DNA of 32,411 nucleotides from Subtercola sp. (GTDB taxonomy: Bacteria > Actinomycetota > Actinomycetes > Actinomycetales > Microbacteriaceae), in NCBI GenBank assembly GCA_025463745.1, contig JAODBB010000129.1:1-32411 (forward strand). Direction: 5' to 3'. This document shows positions 16,957-25,393 of the stretch, in pieces. The notes beneath the pieces are model-generated. The model did not search any database. It was not told the origin of the DNA and saw only the letters and a list, made by a program, of their open reading frames with translations. The position numbers and the translations under genes are program-made. Within the stretch, counting starts at the first letter, position 1. Each line of letters starts with the position of its first letter.

Positions 16957-17964
16957 TCAAGGAGCGGGCCCGGTCGTCGACCTCGAAATGAACGTCGTGG
17001 GCGCCCGCGGAAATCGCACCCGGCGGCCATGGCCGTTGAGCTCGTTGAGCAAAGTCGAGACGGCCAGCGCACCCTGGCCCGCGGGATCTTGAGCGAGCGT
17101 GGTCAAGCCGAACGACACCCCGAGTGGATGACCGTCGATGCCGATGACCGAGAGATCGTCGGGCACGCGCAGGCCGTGGTCCCAAGCCGCGAGAATCGCC
17201 CCGATGGCCATCTCGTCTGAACTCGCGAACACCGCCGTCGGCCGTTGTGCACTCGTGGCGAGCACGGCATTCATCGCCGTGCGGGCTGCAGCGAGCGAAA
17301 AGTCGCCGAAGACGTGCCGACGCGGGTCGACGGCGACGCCCGCGGCGGTCAGAGCTTCTTCGAACCCCTTGCGTCGGCCGAGCGCTACGAGCGGGTTCAG
17401 CCCGATCTCGGGGTTGCCGTTCAGATGCACGATGTCGTGATGCCCGAGCGCAAGGAGGTGTTCGGTCGCTTGCCTGGCTGTGGCCCGCTCATCGATGCCG
17501 ATGCCGCGGATGCCCCGAACACTCCCGCCGATCATAACAGCGGGCAAGTCGTCTGAGGCGAGCTGTTCTCGCTCTACCGGGGTGAAATCGATGCACAGCG
17601 CAAGAAGGGCGTCGGTTCGATTTCGCAGAAGGCTGCGATTGAACACCCGCTCGCGCTGCTGGGCGCTCGTACCGATCTCATAGATCACGAGGTCGAAGTT
17701 GGCCTTGCGCAATTCGCGGTCTACGCCCTCGAGCACCGTCGCTCCGAACCATTCGGTGAACGAAGGCACCAGCACTCCGAATGCGTCTGTGCGGCCCCGC
17801 GCCAGGCCCGAAGCGTTCGACGAAGGCACATACCCGAGTTCGGCAGCGATCCGCTTGATCGTGTCGCGTGTCTCGACCGACACGTGCGGCAGGCCTCTGA
17901 GGGCGCGCGAAACCGTCGCCGTCGACACTCCTGCTGCTGCCGCTACTTCATAGATTCGCGTCAA
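16957..17964 (-). CDS. LacI-family transcriptional regulator
   Basis: 335-aa repressor with an N-terminal helix-turn-helix (IYEVAAAAGVSTATVSRALRG, residues 4-24), the hinge helix (SNASGLARGR) that enters the minor groove, and a periplasmic-binding-protein-like effector domain (about 60-330; AFGVLVPSFTEWFGATVLEG, AVFASSDEMAIGAI, LSVIGIDGHP). Full length for the family. Divergent from the sugar-type ABC transporter genes, with three tandem LacI-type operators in the shared 287-bp gap, so it very likely controls them in response to a sugar. It faces the monooxygenase gene tail to tail. Confidence 0.92.
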   Translation of the reverse strand: MTRIYEVAAAAGVSTATVSRALRGLPHVSVETRDTIKRIAAELGYVPSSNASGLARGRTDAFGVLVPSFTEWFGATVLEGVDRELRKANFDLVIYEIGTSAQQRERVFNRSLLRNRTDALLALCIDFTPVEREQLASDDLPAVMIGGSVRGIRGIGIDERATARQATEHLLALGHHDIVHLNGNPEIGLNPLVALGRRKGFEEALTAAGVAVDPRRHVFGDFSLAAARTAMNAVLATSAQRPTAVFASSDEMAIGAILAAWDHGLRVPDDLSVIGIDGHPLGVSFGLTTLAQDPAGQGALAVSTLLNELNGHGRRVRFPRAPTTFISRSTTGPAP

Positions 17965-18063
17965 GGCCGGCCAATGCTTCCTCGGGGCGCGCGGATCCGG
18001 TTCCGCTCGCAGGCCTCAATACTGGCATATCGGAGGGCGAATTGAGCGATGCTCTTCGCATCC

Positions 18064-18103
18064 TGCAAGCGGTTTCAGCAAGCGATTGCAGCAAGCGGTT
18101 GTG
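18064..18103. promoter_or_regulatory. Three tandem 13-bp LacI-type operators
   Basis: The first copy, TGCAAGCGGTTTCA (18064-18077), matches the LacI-family pattern TGnAAnCGnTTnCA exactly. Copies two (GCAAGCGATTGCA, 18078-18090) and three (GCAAGCGGTTGTG, 18091-18103) follow with no spacer. The array lies between the divergent LacI gene and the ABC operon, about 150 bp before the binding-protein start. Confidence 0.75.
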
Positions 18104-18127
18104 CACTGCCCGATTCCGGAGTACTTT
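18099..18127 (+). promoter_or_regulatory. Possible promoter of the sugar ABC operon
   Basis: TTGTGC (18099-18104) as a weak -35, a 17-bp spacer, and TACTTT (18122-18127) as a TAnnnT -10. The -35 lies in the third LacI repeat, so bound repressor would block it. Confidence 0.35.
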
Positions 18128-18251
18128 CGGCTTGCGGCGGAAAGCTGCAGGGCTGCACGTGATCGGAGAGAAGCGATATCAAGGTCGCGTGGGCTAGCAC
18201 AAAGCGCACACCCCCACAGGGGTGCCCGCGTTACTCGAAGAGGAGTTCCCA

Positions 18252-19598
18252 TTGACATCACACAGTGTGTTCAATCGGCGTCGTATTCTCACGGCGATAG
18301 CAATCACCGGGGCCGGTGCGCTCGCACTCGCCGGCTGCACCACAGCGAATCCCAGTTCGAGCTCCGGCGGTACGGGGTCGAACACGGTCACGATCTACGG
18401 CCCAGACACCGGCACAGAGGCGACGGAGCTCAGTGCCTCGTGGGATACCTGGGCCAAAGACAATGGCATCACCATCAACTACACGGGTGACGGCAACTTC
18501 ACCTCGAACATCGCGACGAAGATTCAGGGCAATGACCTGCCTGACATCGGCATGTTCCCGCAGCCGGGCCTGCTTGCTGCGGCCATCGGCACCGGCAAGG
18601 TGGTCAAGGTCAGCTCCGACACCGAGAACAATGTGAAGAACAACTTCTCATCTGACTGGCAGGGCTACGTCACCAGTAACGGCGACATGTACGGCACCCC
18701 CCTCGATGCCAGCGTCAAGGGGTACATCTGGTACACGCCGGCCGACTTCCAGAAGTGGGGCCTCACCGTTCCCGCCAGCTACTCCGATCTGGTGAGCGAC
18801 ATCGGCAAGGTGCAGGCAACGACCGGCGCCGCACCGTTCTGCGCCGGCTTCAACTCGGGCACGTCGTCGGGATGGCCGGGGGCCGACTTCCTGGCCGAAC
18901 TCGTGCTGAGCTCGGCCGGCGCCGACACCTACGACGCGTGGGTGAAGGGCGATACCAAGTTCACCGATCCCGCCATCGATCAGGCCTTCACGCTGCTCGG
19001 GCAGATCTTGCAGAACCCGCAGTACGTGAACGCGGGGTTCGGCGACGTACCGTCGATCAACTCGACGGCGTTCGCCGATGTCGCGGCCAAGATCGCCGAC
19101 GGTTCGTGCGCGATGACGAACCAGGCCACCTTCCTCGAGGCGAACTTCTCGACAACGAAGACGGCTGCGGGTGCAACCCCGAAGGTGGGCTCCACCGGCG
19201 ACGTGTGGGCCTTCCCCCTGCCGCCTGTGTCGTCGGGCAAGAGCGCGGTCGTCGGTGGTGGTGACTTCGCGGCCGCCTTCAACAGCAACGATGCAACGCA
19301 GAAGGTGATGGCCTACCTTTCGAGCGCCGATTGGGCGAACAGCCTGATCACCGTTCAGAACGCGTCGTTCATCAGTGCGAACAAGGGAGTGGACGCCACG
19401 AAAGAGACAGACCCGCTGCTGCAAAGCGCGATCAAGACACTGCAGTCGCCTGACACGGTGTTCAGGTTCGGTGCTGATGACGCAATGCCGACGGTCGTAG
19501 AGAACGCCTTCTGGAAGGGCATCGTCGACTGGACCAACGGGATGCCGCAGGCTCAAGCTGAGGCAGAGATTCAGGCAGCCTGGGCCAACGCCGGCTGA
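18252..19598 (+). CDS. Sugar ABC transporter substrate-binding lipoprotein
   Basis: 448 aa, family 1 extracellular solute-binding protein (maltose/oligosaccharide type). The start is TTG 18252, since GAGGAG lies 6 bp upstream and the product then begins MTSHSVFNRRRILTAIAIT, a proper lipoprotein signal ending in the lipobox LAGC. The mature part opens with a Ser/Gly linker, then VTIYGPDTGTEATELSASW, LPDIGMFPQPGLLAAA, MYGTPLDASVKGYIWY and a C-terminal PTVVENAFWKGIVDWTNG. First gene of a three-gene operon with two permeases, controlled by the divergent LacI regulator. It captures the sugar at the cell surface; which sugar is not evident. Confidence 0.9.
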   Translation: MTSHSVFNRRRILTAIAITGAGALALAGCTTANPSSSSGGTGSNTVTIYGPDTGTEATELSASWDTWAKDNGITINYTGDGNFTSNIATKIQGNDLPDIGMFPQPGLLAAAIGTGKVVKVSSDTENNVKNNFSSDWQGYVTSNGDMYGTPLDASVKGYIWYTPADFQKWGLTVPASYSDLVSDIGKVQATTGAAPFCAGFNSGTSSGWPGADFLAELVLSSAGADTYDAWVKGDTKFTDPAIDQAFTLLGQILQNPQYVNAGFGDVPSINSTAFADVAAKIADGSCAMTNQATFLEANFSTTKTAAGATPKVGSTGDVWAFPLPPVSSGKSAVVGGGDFAAAFNSNDATQKVMAYLSSADWANSLITVQNASFISANKGVDATKETDPLLQSAIKTLQSPDTVFRFGADDAMPTVVENAFWKGIVDWTNGMPQAQAEAEIQAAWANAG

Positions 19599-19614
19599 TC
19601 ATCCGCGTCAGGGT

Positions 19615-19639
19615 GCCGCTTCGGTGTAGCCGGAGCGGC
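19615..19639 (+). other. Intercistronic hairpin after the binding-protein gene
   Basis: GCCGCTTCGG (19615-19624) pairs with CCGGAGCGGC (19630-19639) with one G-T pair and a 5-nt loop. Placed between the binding protein and the first permease, it probably protects the upstream mRNA or reduces read-through, giving more binding protein than permease. Confidence 0.55.
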
Positions 19640-19711
19640 CATCCCTCCGCTGCCCGTTGTGCTTCTCGCACCCTCATTCCGTGAATCTCCAGACCTACCA
19701 GAGAGGTCATC

Positions 19712-20851
19712 GTGACCGCATTCTTCACGTGGCTGGCGGGGTTGCCCCCGCTGGCACAGATACCCGTCGTCTTGCTGGTGTTCGGCATCGTCATCGCACT
19801 CGTCGTCTTCTTCATCGAATTCGCTCCCCGCTCGGGTCGCAAATACACCATCATGCGGCTCCTCGTCGCGATCGGTGTGCCGGCTGTGCTCGTTCTGATG
19901 CTGGGGGTCTACAACGACGCTATCTGGCTGGTGCCGCTCGCTGCCGTACTCGGCGCGGGACTCTTCTTACTCGACCTTCGTGCCAGGGGCGGCAAGGGAT
20001 CACTTCTGCAGCTGATCGCGTTCATGGCGCCGGCCGTCATACTGCTCGCCGTCGGACTCTTCTACCCGCTGGTCAAGACCCTCATCGCCGCATTCTTCAG
20101 CAATGACGGTTCAACGTTCGTCGGCCTGAACAACTTCGTGCAGGTGCTCTCGAACCAGGGGCTGCAGGCCGTCGGCAACCAGGTTCTGTGGGTGATCGTC
20201 ACACCGATACTCGCAACGGTGATCGGACTGGCCTATGCCGTGTTCATCGACCGCAGCCACGGTGAGAGAGTGCTGAAGGTGCTGGTCTTCATGCCCGTCG
20301 CCATCTCCTTCGTGGGGGCCTCGATCATCTTCAAGTTCTTCTACGACTACCAGCAAGGCAATCAGATCGGCCTGCTCAACCAGATCGTGATCTGGTTCGG
20401 CGGTACCCCCGTCAACTGGCTGCAGAGCTTTCCGCTGAACAACGCTCTGCTGATCGTGATTCTGATCTGGACTCAGACCGGATTCGCGATGGTGCTGCTG
20501 TCGGCGGCCATCAAGGGCATCCCCGACGACCAGATCGAAGCGGCGGAGCTCGATGGCGCCAACGCGTTTCAGCGTTTTCGCAATGTGACTGTGCCGGGCA
20601 TCCGCCCCACCATCATCGTCACCTGGATCACCATCGCAATCGTGTCGCTGAAGGTCTACGACATCATCGCCGCCACAACACAGGGGCAGAACGGAACGAG
20701 CGTCATCAGCTACCAGATGGTTCGGCTCTTTCAGAACCTGCCACCGCAGACGGGAACCTCATCGGCCGAGGCGCTGCTGCTGTTCATCCTGATTCTGCCG
20801 TTCTTGATCTACAACACGAACAACATTCGGAAGCAGAGGCTCGGACTGTGA
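19712..20851 (+). CDS. Sugar ABC transporter permease (MalF/UgpA type)
   Basis: 379 aa, GTG start with GAGAGG 5 bp upstream. Two or three extra N-terminal membrane segments (about residues 12-95) precede the usual six-helix core. The cytoplasmic EAA loop reads EAAELDGANAFQRFRNVTVPGIRP, the docking site for the ATPase. It is the first permease of the pair, 113 bp after the binding protein, and its stop overlaps the next start by 4 bp. Confidence 0.9.
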   Translation: MTAFFTWLAGLPPLAQIPVVLLVFGIVIALVVFFIEFAPRSGRKYTIMRLLVAIGVPAVLVLMLGVYNDAIWLVPLAAVLGAGLFLLDLRARGGKGSLLQLIAFMAPAVILLAVGLFYPLVKTLIAAFFSNDGSTFVGLNNFVQVLSNQGLQAVGNQVLWVIVTPILATVIGLAYAVFIDRSHGERVLKVLVFMPVAISFVGASIIFKFFYDYQQGNQIGLLNQIVIWFGGTPVNWLQSFPLNNALLIVILIWTQTGFAMVLLSAAIKGIPDDQIEAAELDGANAFQRFRNVTVPGIRPTIIVTWITIAIVSLKVYDIIAATTQGQNGTSVISYQMVRLFQNLPPQTGTSSAEALLLFILILPFLIYNTNNIRKQRLGL

Positions 20852-21834
20852 GCGCCACCACCGACGACCTTCCCCAGCCGATCGCGCATCGCTCAGAGCG
20901 AGCTCGTGAACGGGCCATCCGCAAGGCCGAGAATGCCTCGCTCAGCGACACCAAACGGCGTCTCTCGAGCACCGGTGCGACGATAGCGGCGGTCGTCATC
21001 GCAGTGATCTGGACCGTTCCGACCTTCGGGCTGTTCATCACCTCGTTTCGCCAGCCCGCCGACATCAACACCTCCGGCTGGTGGACGTTTCTGTCCAATC
21101 CAGATCTGACGCTCTCGAACTACACGAACACGCTCCAATTCACCGACACCATCACAGTCGCCCAGTCGTTCGTCAATTCGCTCGTCATTGTGATTCCGGC
21201 CACCATCTTCCCGATCGCTCTCGCGCTGCTCGCGGCGTACGCCTTCGCCTGGGTCAATTTTCGCGGCAAGAACATCTTGTTCATCGCGGTTTTCTCACTG
21301 CAGGTCGTACCGATTCAGGTCGCCCTAGTACCGCTGCTCAGCCTGTTCTCGAACGGCGTCACGATCGGCAACTGGGCCGTCTTTCCGGGGCTCAACCTGA
21401 ACGGAGTCGAAGGCAGCTTCGCACGGATCTGGATCGCACACACCATCTTCGCGCTGCCGCTCGCGATCTTCTTGCTGCACAACTTCATCGCAGCGCTGCC
21501 CAACGACATCATGGAGGCCGCCCGAATCGACGGCGCCAGCCACGGGCAGACGTTCTTCCGCATCGTGCTGCCGCTGGCCCGGCCCGCGATCGCGTCGTTC
21601 GCCATTCTGCAGTTTCTCTGGGTGTGGAACGACCTGCTGGTCGCCACGATCTTCACCTCGGGTTCGAACTTTCCGATCACAAAGCTGCTGACCGACCTGG
21701 CCGGCACCTACGGCCAGACCTGGTACCTGCTCTCGGCGGGCACGTTCCTGGCCATCATTGTGCCGCTCATCGTCTTCTTCGCTCTGCAGCGTTACTTCGT
21801 GCGCGGTCTGCTGGCAGGCGCCACGAAGGGATGA
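20848..21834 (+). CDS. Sugar ABC transporter permease (MalG/UgpE type)
   Basis: 328 aa, with a GTG start that overlaps the previous stop (GTGA), so translation is coupled. A basic, charged cytoplasmic N-terminus of about 45 residues is followed by six membrane helices. The EAA loop is EAARIDGASHGQTFFRIVLPLARP, and the FLWVWNDLLVATIF segment is typical of MalG-like proteins. No ATPase follows. In actinobacteria such transporters commonly use a shared MsmK/MsiK-type ATPase encoded elsewhere; that this one does so is inferred. Confidence 0.9.
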   Translation: MSATTDDLPQPIAHRSERARERAIRKAENASLSDTKRRLSSTGATIAAVVIAVIWTVPTFGLFITSFRQPADINTSGWWTFLSNPDLTLSNYTNTLQFTDTITVAQSFVNSLVIVIPATIFPIALALLAAYAFAWVNFRGKNILFIAVFSLQVVPIQVALVPLLSLFSNGVTIGNWAVFPGLNLNGVEGSFARIWIAHTIFALPLAIFLLHNFIAALPNDIMEAARIDGASHGQTFFRIVLPLARPAIASFAILQFLWVWNDLLVATIFTSGSNFPITKLLTDLAGTYGQTWYLLSAGTFLAIIVPLIVFFALQRYFVRGLLAGATKG

Positions 21835-22234
21835 CGCCGCGAGCGCAAGCACGCGGTGCAGAGTCACAAACGTGGGCCGAACATGAAGCCCGAGACGAGA
21901 GATTTCTGAGGCTGGAAGGTGCCTCTCTGGAAATGTAGCGTCAGATGTCGGCAGTCTCGGGCGTCTCCGCGTGGCGAGCGAGCGAACCGTCGGCCCCGTG
22001 ACACTCGGGCCGCAGCTCGCACCACGATTTGGGCGACCCCGGAGGCCATCGAGGCGACGATTCCGACCGCATTTGCGGCGATGTTGGCGCAGAGTTCACA
22101 GTAGGCCATTGTGCCGTAGGACCGTTCCGTGTTACAGAACACTCGCTGTTCGAGCGTCTGCACCCCGGCAAGAGCCGATTGTATTGCCCCAACACGAGGT
22201 TCTGTGTTCAGTGTCGAGCAATGGGAGCAATCGA
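21835..22234 (+). other. 400-bp gap between the two ABC transporter operons
   Basis: No gene can be assigned with confidence. A minus-strand frame (21864-22109, 81 codons, beginning MAYCELCANIAANAVG) has GC3-rich codons but no Shine-Dalgarno and no recognised family; it may be a gene remnant. A perfect 5-bp inverted repeat, GAACA-ctcgc-TGTTC (22137-22151), lies about 85 bp before the next gene and could be an operator. No convincing -35/-10 pair was found. Confidence 0.4.
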
Positions 22235-24091
22235 ATGACGGACGAAAAGTCTGCACTCTTTCAGGGCAGGGCGCAGTGGCTGCGATTCCGTCCGAGTACG
22301 GGCGTGTTCACGACCGGGCGCAGCATGCTGATCCCCATTCTCGTCGGCATTTTCCTCTTCGCGTTGCCGATCATCATGCTCGGCATCGGGGCGTTCCGCA
22401 ACGCGCCTCCCGGTCTCCCGGCCGAGTGGTCCTTCGACGCTTTCGGGCGGACCTTCTCCGACCCGAATACCTACAAGACCTTCGGCATCTCCGTGTTCAT
22501 CGCCGTCGTCAGCTCGGTGCTCTCAGTGGCACTGGCGTTGATCCTGGTCTTTCTCGTGGCCCGCACCACGACGCCGCTGCGGAGGTTCGTCACCCCGGTG
22601 ATGGTCCTCGTCATCGCCTTGCCACCGCTCTTCTACGCGATGAGCTGGGGCATGCTCGGTAATCCGCACGTCGGCATGATCAACACGCTCTGGTTCCAGC
22701 TCACCGGGCTCGACACACCGATCGTCAACTCGTACTCTCTCACCGGCCTTATCGCGGCGATGGTGATCAAGGGAAGCGGCTTCTGCTACATGCTCCTACT
22801 GGGACCGTTCCGCGCGATCGACCGGAGCATCGAGGAGGCCGCACAGATGTCCGGCGCCGGACGGTTGCGCACCATTATCGGCATCGACCTCGCCGTGCTG
22901 ATGCCGGCGATCACGGGCGTCGTGATCCTCAACCTCGTCATCGGCTTCGAGGCGTTCGACCTGCCGCTCTTCCTCGGCACCCCGGCGAACATCGACGTCT
23001 TCTCAACACAGATCTACAGCTTCATCACCGATGTCACCCCGGCCGACTACGGCGGCGCGAGTTCGCTCTCCCTCGTGCTCGTCGTGCTCGTCGGAGCGCT
23101 GGTCTGGCTCCAGCAGGTGATCCTCGGACGTCGTCGCTACACGACGGTGAGCGGCAAGAGCTACAACACCACACCGTGGAACATCGGCGGCTGGCGCTGG
23201 GTCGGCACCGCGCTGATCGTCGTCTACGTCGTCGTCGGCGTCATCCTGCCGCTGCTGCAGCTGGTGCTCGGAAGTTTTCAGCCCTTCTTCGGCGGCGGCA
23301 AGTACTCGACGATCAACTACGAGAAGCTGTTCAACAACCCGGCGACGATGCAGGCGCTCGGCACGACGATCCTCATCGCGATCATCGGCGGCGCCGTCGC
23401 GATGGCCATCGCCTTCATCGCGGTCTACGCCATCACGCACAACGAGACCTGGCTGCGCCGCGTTCTCGACGGGCTGACCTGGCTGCCGTTCACCGTGCCC
23501 GGCATCGTGCTCGCCCTCGGCCTGTCGTGGACCTACGTCACCATCCCCGGGCTCCGAGAGCTCTACGGCACGGTCTTCCTCGTCGCGCTCGGACTCATCG
23601 TCGCCGCAGTGCCGATCGCGACCCGCGCCCTGCAGCCGGCGCTGATCCAGATCAACCGCGAACTCGAAGACGCCTCCAGAATCAGCGGCGCACGGCCGAT
23701 CCGCGTAGTGATGGGTACCGTACTCCCCCTGGTGATGCCGACATTCCTCGCCGGCTGGTTCGTCGTCGCAATCGTCATCTCGGGCAACCTCACGATCCCG
23801 GTCCTGCTCTCCAATGTGAAGTCGCCCACGGTGCCGTTTCTCGTTTACCAGCTCACCACGATGAGCCAGACCTCCCAGGCAGCCGCGTTGCTCGTCGTCG
23901 AACTCGGCATCCTCTTCTTCGGCACTCTCGTGCTGTACTTCGTGCAGCGCCTCGTCTGGAGCCGCACGCGCCGTCGGCTCAAGGCCACGATCGCCGCCAC
24001 AACCGCTCGGGCCGACGTCGGGGATGCTTCTGAGCCGTCCCTCGTCTCCGCCGTCGCGGGGGTGGAAGCAGGGATGGAGCCCCGGCCATGA
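22235..24091 (+). CDS. Fused double permease of a ferric/phosphonate/thiamine-type ABC transporter
   Basis: 618 aa with two homologous permease halves (FbpB/SfuB/ThiP architecture), about 12 membrane helices. Each half has its ATPase-docking loop: EEAAQMSGAGRLRTIIGIDL in the first and EDASRISGARPIRVVMGTVL in the second. The start is ATG 22235, with GGGAG 7 bp upstream; the frame open to 21971 lacks support and reads as Arg-rich noise. A cytoplasmic tail of about 35 residues follows the last helix. Forms one operon with the lipoprotein and ATPase genes downstream. The architecture fits iron, thiamine, 2-aminoethylphosphonate or sugar-phosphate importers, so the substrate stays open. Confidence 0.9.
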   Translation: MTDEKSALFQGRAQWLRFRPSTGVFTTGRSMLIPILVGIFLFALPIIMLGIGAFRNAPPGLPAEWSFDAFGRTFSDPNTYKTFGISVFIAVVSSVLSVALALILVFLVARTTTPLRRFVTPVMVLVIALPPLFYAMSWGMLGNPHVGMINTLWFQLTGLDTPIVNSYSLTGLIAAMVIKGSGFCYMLLLGPFRAIDRSIEEAAQMSGAGRLRTIIGIDLAVLMPAITGVVILNLVIGFEAFDLPLFLGTPANIDVFSTQIYSFITDVTPADYGGASSLSLVLVVLVGALVWLQQVILGRRRYTTVSGKSYNTTPWNIGGWRWVGTALIVVYVVVGVILPLLQLVLGSFQPFFGGGKYSTINYEKLFNNPATMQALGTTILIAIIGGAVAMAIAFIAVYAITHNETWLRRVLDGLTWLPFTVPGIVLALGLSWTYVTIPGLRELYGTVFLVALGLIVAAVPIATRALQPALIQINRELEDASRISGARPIRVVMGTVLPLVMPTFLAGWFVVAIVISGNLTIPVLLSNVKSPTVPFLVYQLTTMSQTSQAAALLVVELGILFFGTLVLYFVQRLVWSRTRRRLKATIAATTARADVGDASEPSLVSAVAGVEAGMEPRP

Positions 24092-24139
24092 CCCTCTGAC
24101 GTCCGCGACATCGCGGCGCCCCGCACCATCGAGAAAACA

Positions 24140-24164
24140 CGGACCTCGTCACGAATGAGGTCCG
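24140..24164 (+). other. Hairpin in the leader of the binding-protein gene
   Basis: CGGACCTC (24140-24147) pairs with GAGGTCCG (24157-24164), 8 bp with a 9-nt loop, ending about 10 bp before the AGGAG of the lipoprotein gene. It may act as an mRNA 5' stabiliser or partial terminator after the permease gene. Confidence 0.5.
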
Positions 24165-24182
24165 GCAATAACAGGAGAACAC

Positions 24183-25304
24183 ATGAGAATGCGCAGAACA
24201 AGAACCCTCGTCGTGGCAGCCGCAGTAGCTGCCGCACTCAGCCTGGCCGGGTGCTCGAGTTCCGGTAGCACCAGCGGAGGCAGCGAAAACCTCGCAGACG
24301 CCAACACCGCTCTCGGCGACGCTTCCGTCGTCGCGGCGATGGACCAGCTCTACAAAGACGCTATCGCCGCCGGTCAGACCACCATCACCGTCTACGGCCC
24401 GGGTGAGACCGCGAAACAGCAGATCTACGACAACGTCTTCTCCAAGCGTTACCCCCAGATCAAAGTGACCGGAGTCCAGGCCGCCGGCCCCGACTTCGCC
24501 GCGAAGCTCACCGCCGAGGCTGCCAGCGGTCAGCACATTGCCGACCTGGTACAGGCCGGAGACACCTCGATCGTGCCGGCGATCAAGAACGGCTGGATCG
24601 ACCCGTTCACGCCGGTGAACGTCGCCGGCCGCGTCGATGCGGCCAAGTTCTCCGACCCGACCAACGCGGTCTGGGCGGCGTCGTCATCCACCTTCGGATA
24701 CCTGTACAACACGGACAAGATGAAAGAGGCCGACGCGCCGAAGGGCTGGCTCGACCTCACGAATCCGAAGTACCAGGGTCTGATGACGAACGAGCCCGTC
24801 AACAAAGCCGGAGCCTCGTTCGGCGCGCTCACCCAACTGCTCTACGCAGGCGTCATCGACAGTACATGGTTGAGCAAGCTCCAAGGGCAGAATATCGCCT
24901 TCCAGAACGACGCTGCGACTGCGGCGAACTCGGTCGCGACCGGCGAGCACTCGCTGGTGCCCTTCTACACAATGGACAACTACCTGCTCCTGAAAGCCAC
25001 AGGCGCACCTGTCGGGTTCGTCTTTCCGACGCAAGACGGCGTGCACCTTTCGTCGCACTACCTGGGCCTCGTGAAGGGTAGCAAGAACCCGATCGCCGCG
25101 AAGCTGCTCGAGACGTGGCTGTTCACCCCAGAGGCGCAGCAGGCGGCAGCCGACATCGGCTACTACCCGTCGGTGAACGGGGAGCCCGGCCCGCAGGGAC
25201 AGCCGTCGGTCGACAAGCTCGACCTGCTCAAGTCCTACAGCCTCGCCGACCTGACCGCTATGAACACGAAGAACCTCGCCGCGGTGAAGGTGGCTTTTCC
25301 CTAA
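24183..25304 (+). CDS. ABC transporter substrate-binding lipoprotein (iron/phosphonate/thiamine class)
   Basis: 373 aa. Signal peptide with Arg-rich n-region and lipobox LAGC (Cys at about residue 24), then a Ser/Gly linker. The mature domain is a type 2 periplasmic-binding fold: TTITVYGPGETAKQQIYDN, FAAKLTAEAASGQHIADLV, STFGYLYNTDKMKEADAPKG, HYLGLVKGSKNPIAAKLL. This fits the FbpA/PhnS/ThiB class (PF13343/PF13416). AGGAG lies 5 bp before the ATG. Between a double permease and an FbpC-like ATPase it completes the importer. The paired tyrosines that bind ferric iron in FbpA were not identified, so a ferric role is not claimed. Confidence 0.9.
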   Translation: MRMRRTRTLVVAAAVAAALSLAGCSSSGSTSGGSENLADANTALGDASVVAAMDQLYKDAIAAGQTTITVYGPGETAKQQIYDNVFSKRYPQIKVTGVQAAGPDFAAKLTAEAASGQHIADLVQAGDTSIVPAIKNGWIDPFTPVNVAGRVDAAKFSDPTNAVWAASSSTFGYLYNTDKMKEADAPKGWLDLTNPKYQGLMTNEPVNKAGASFGALTQLLYAGVIDSTWLSKLQGQNIAFQNDAATAANSVATGEHSLVPFYTMDNYLLLKATGAPVGFVFPTQDGVHLSSHYLGLVKGSKNPIAAKLLETWLFTPEAQQAAADIGYYPSVNGEPGPQGQPSVDKLDLLKSYSLADLTAMNTKNLAAVKVAFP

Positions 25305-25338
25305 CCCGCATTGTGCGGGCGGCCGGCCTCGACCGGCC
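25305..25338 (+). other. Two hairpins between binding protein and ATPase genes
   Basis: CCCGCA-TTG-TGCGGG (25305-25319) is followed directly by GGCCGG-CCTCGA-CCGGCC (25321-25338). Both follow the stop codon at once, with no T-run. They probably give partial termination or 3' protection, so that less ATPase is made than binding protein. Confidence 0.6.
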
Positions 25339-25393
25339 CCCCGCACACCCACTTCTCAGACCTCGACCCCGAACCCTTGAAAGGCATCAAATC

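Noticed and set aside
18648-19556. 302-aa minus-strand frame inside the sugar-binding protein gene
   Set aside because: Composition is typical of an antisense shadow; no motif or ribosome site.
21971-22234. N-terminal extension of the double permease
   Set aside because: Arg/Pro-rich, no homology to permeases; ATG 22235 has a good Shine-Dalgarno and a normal N-terminus.
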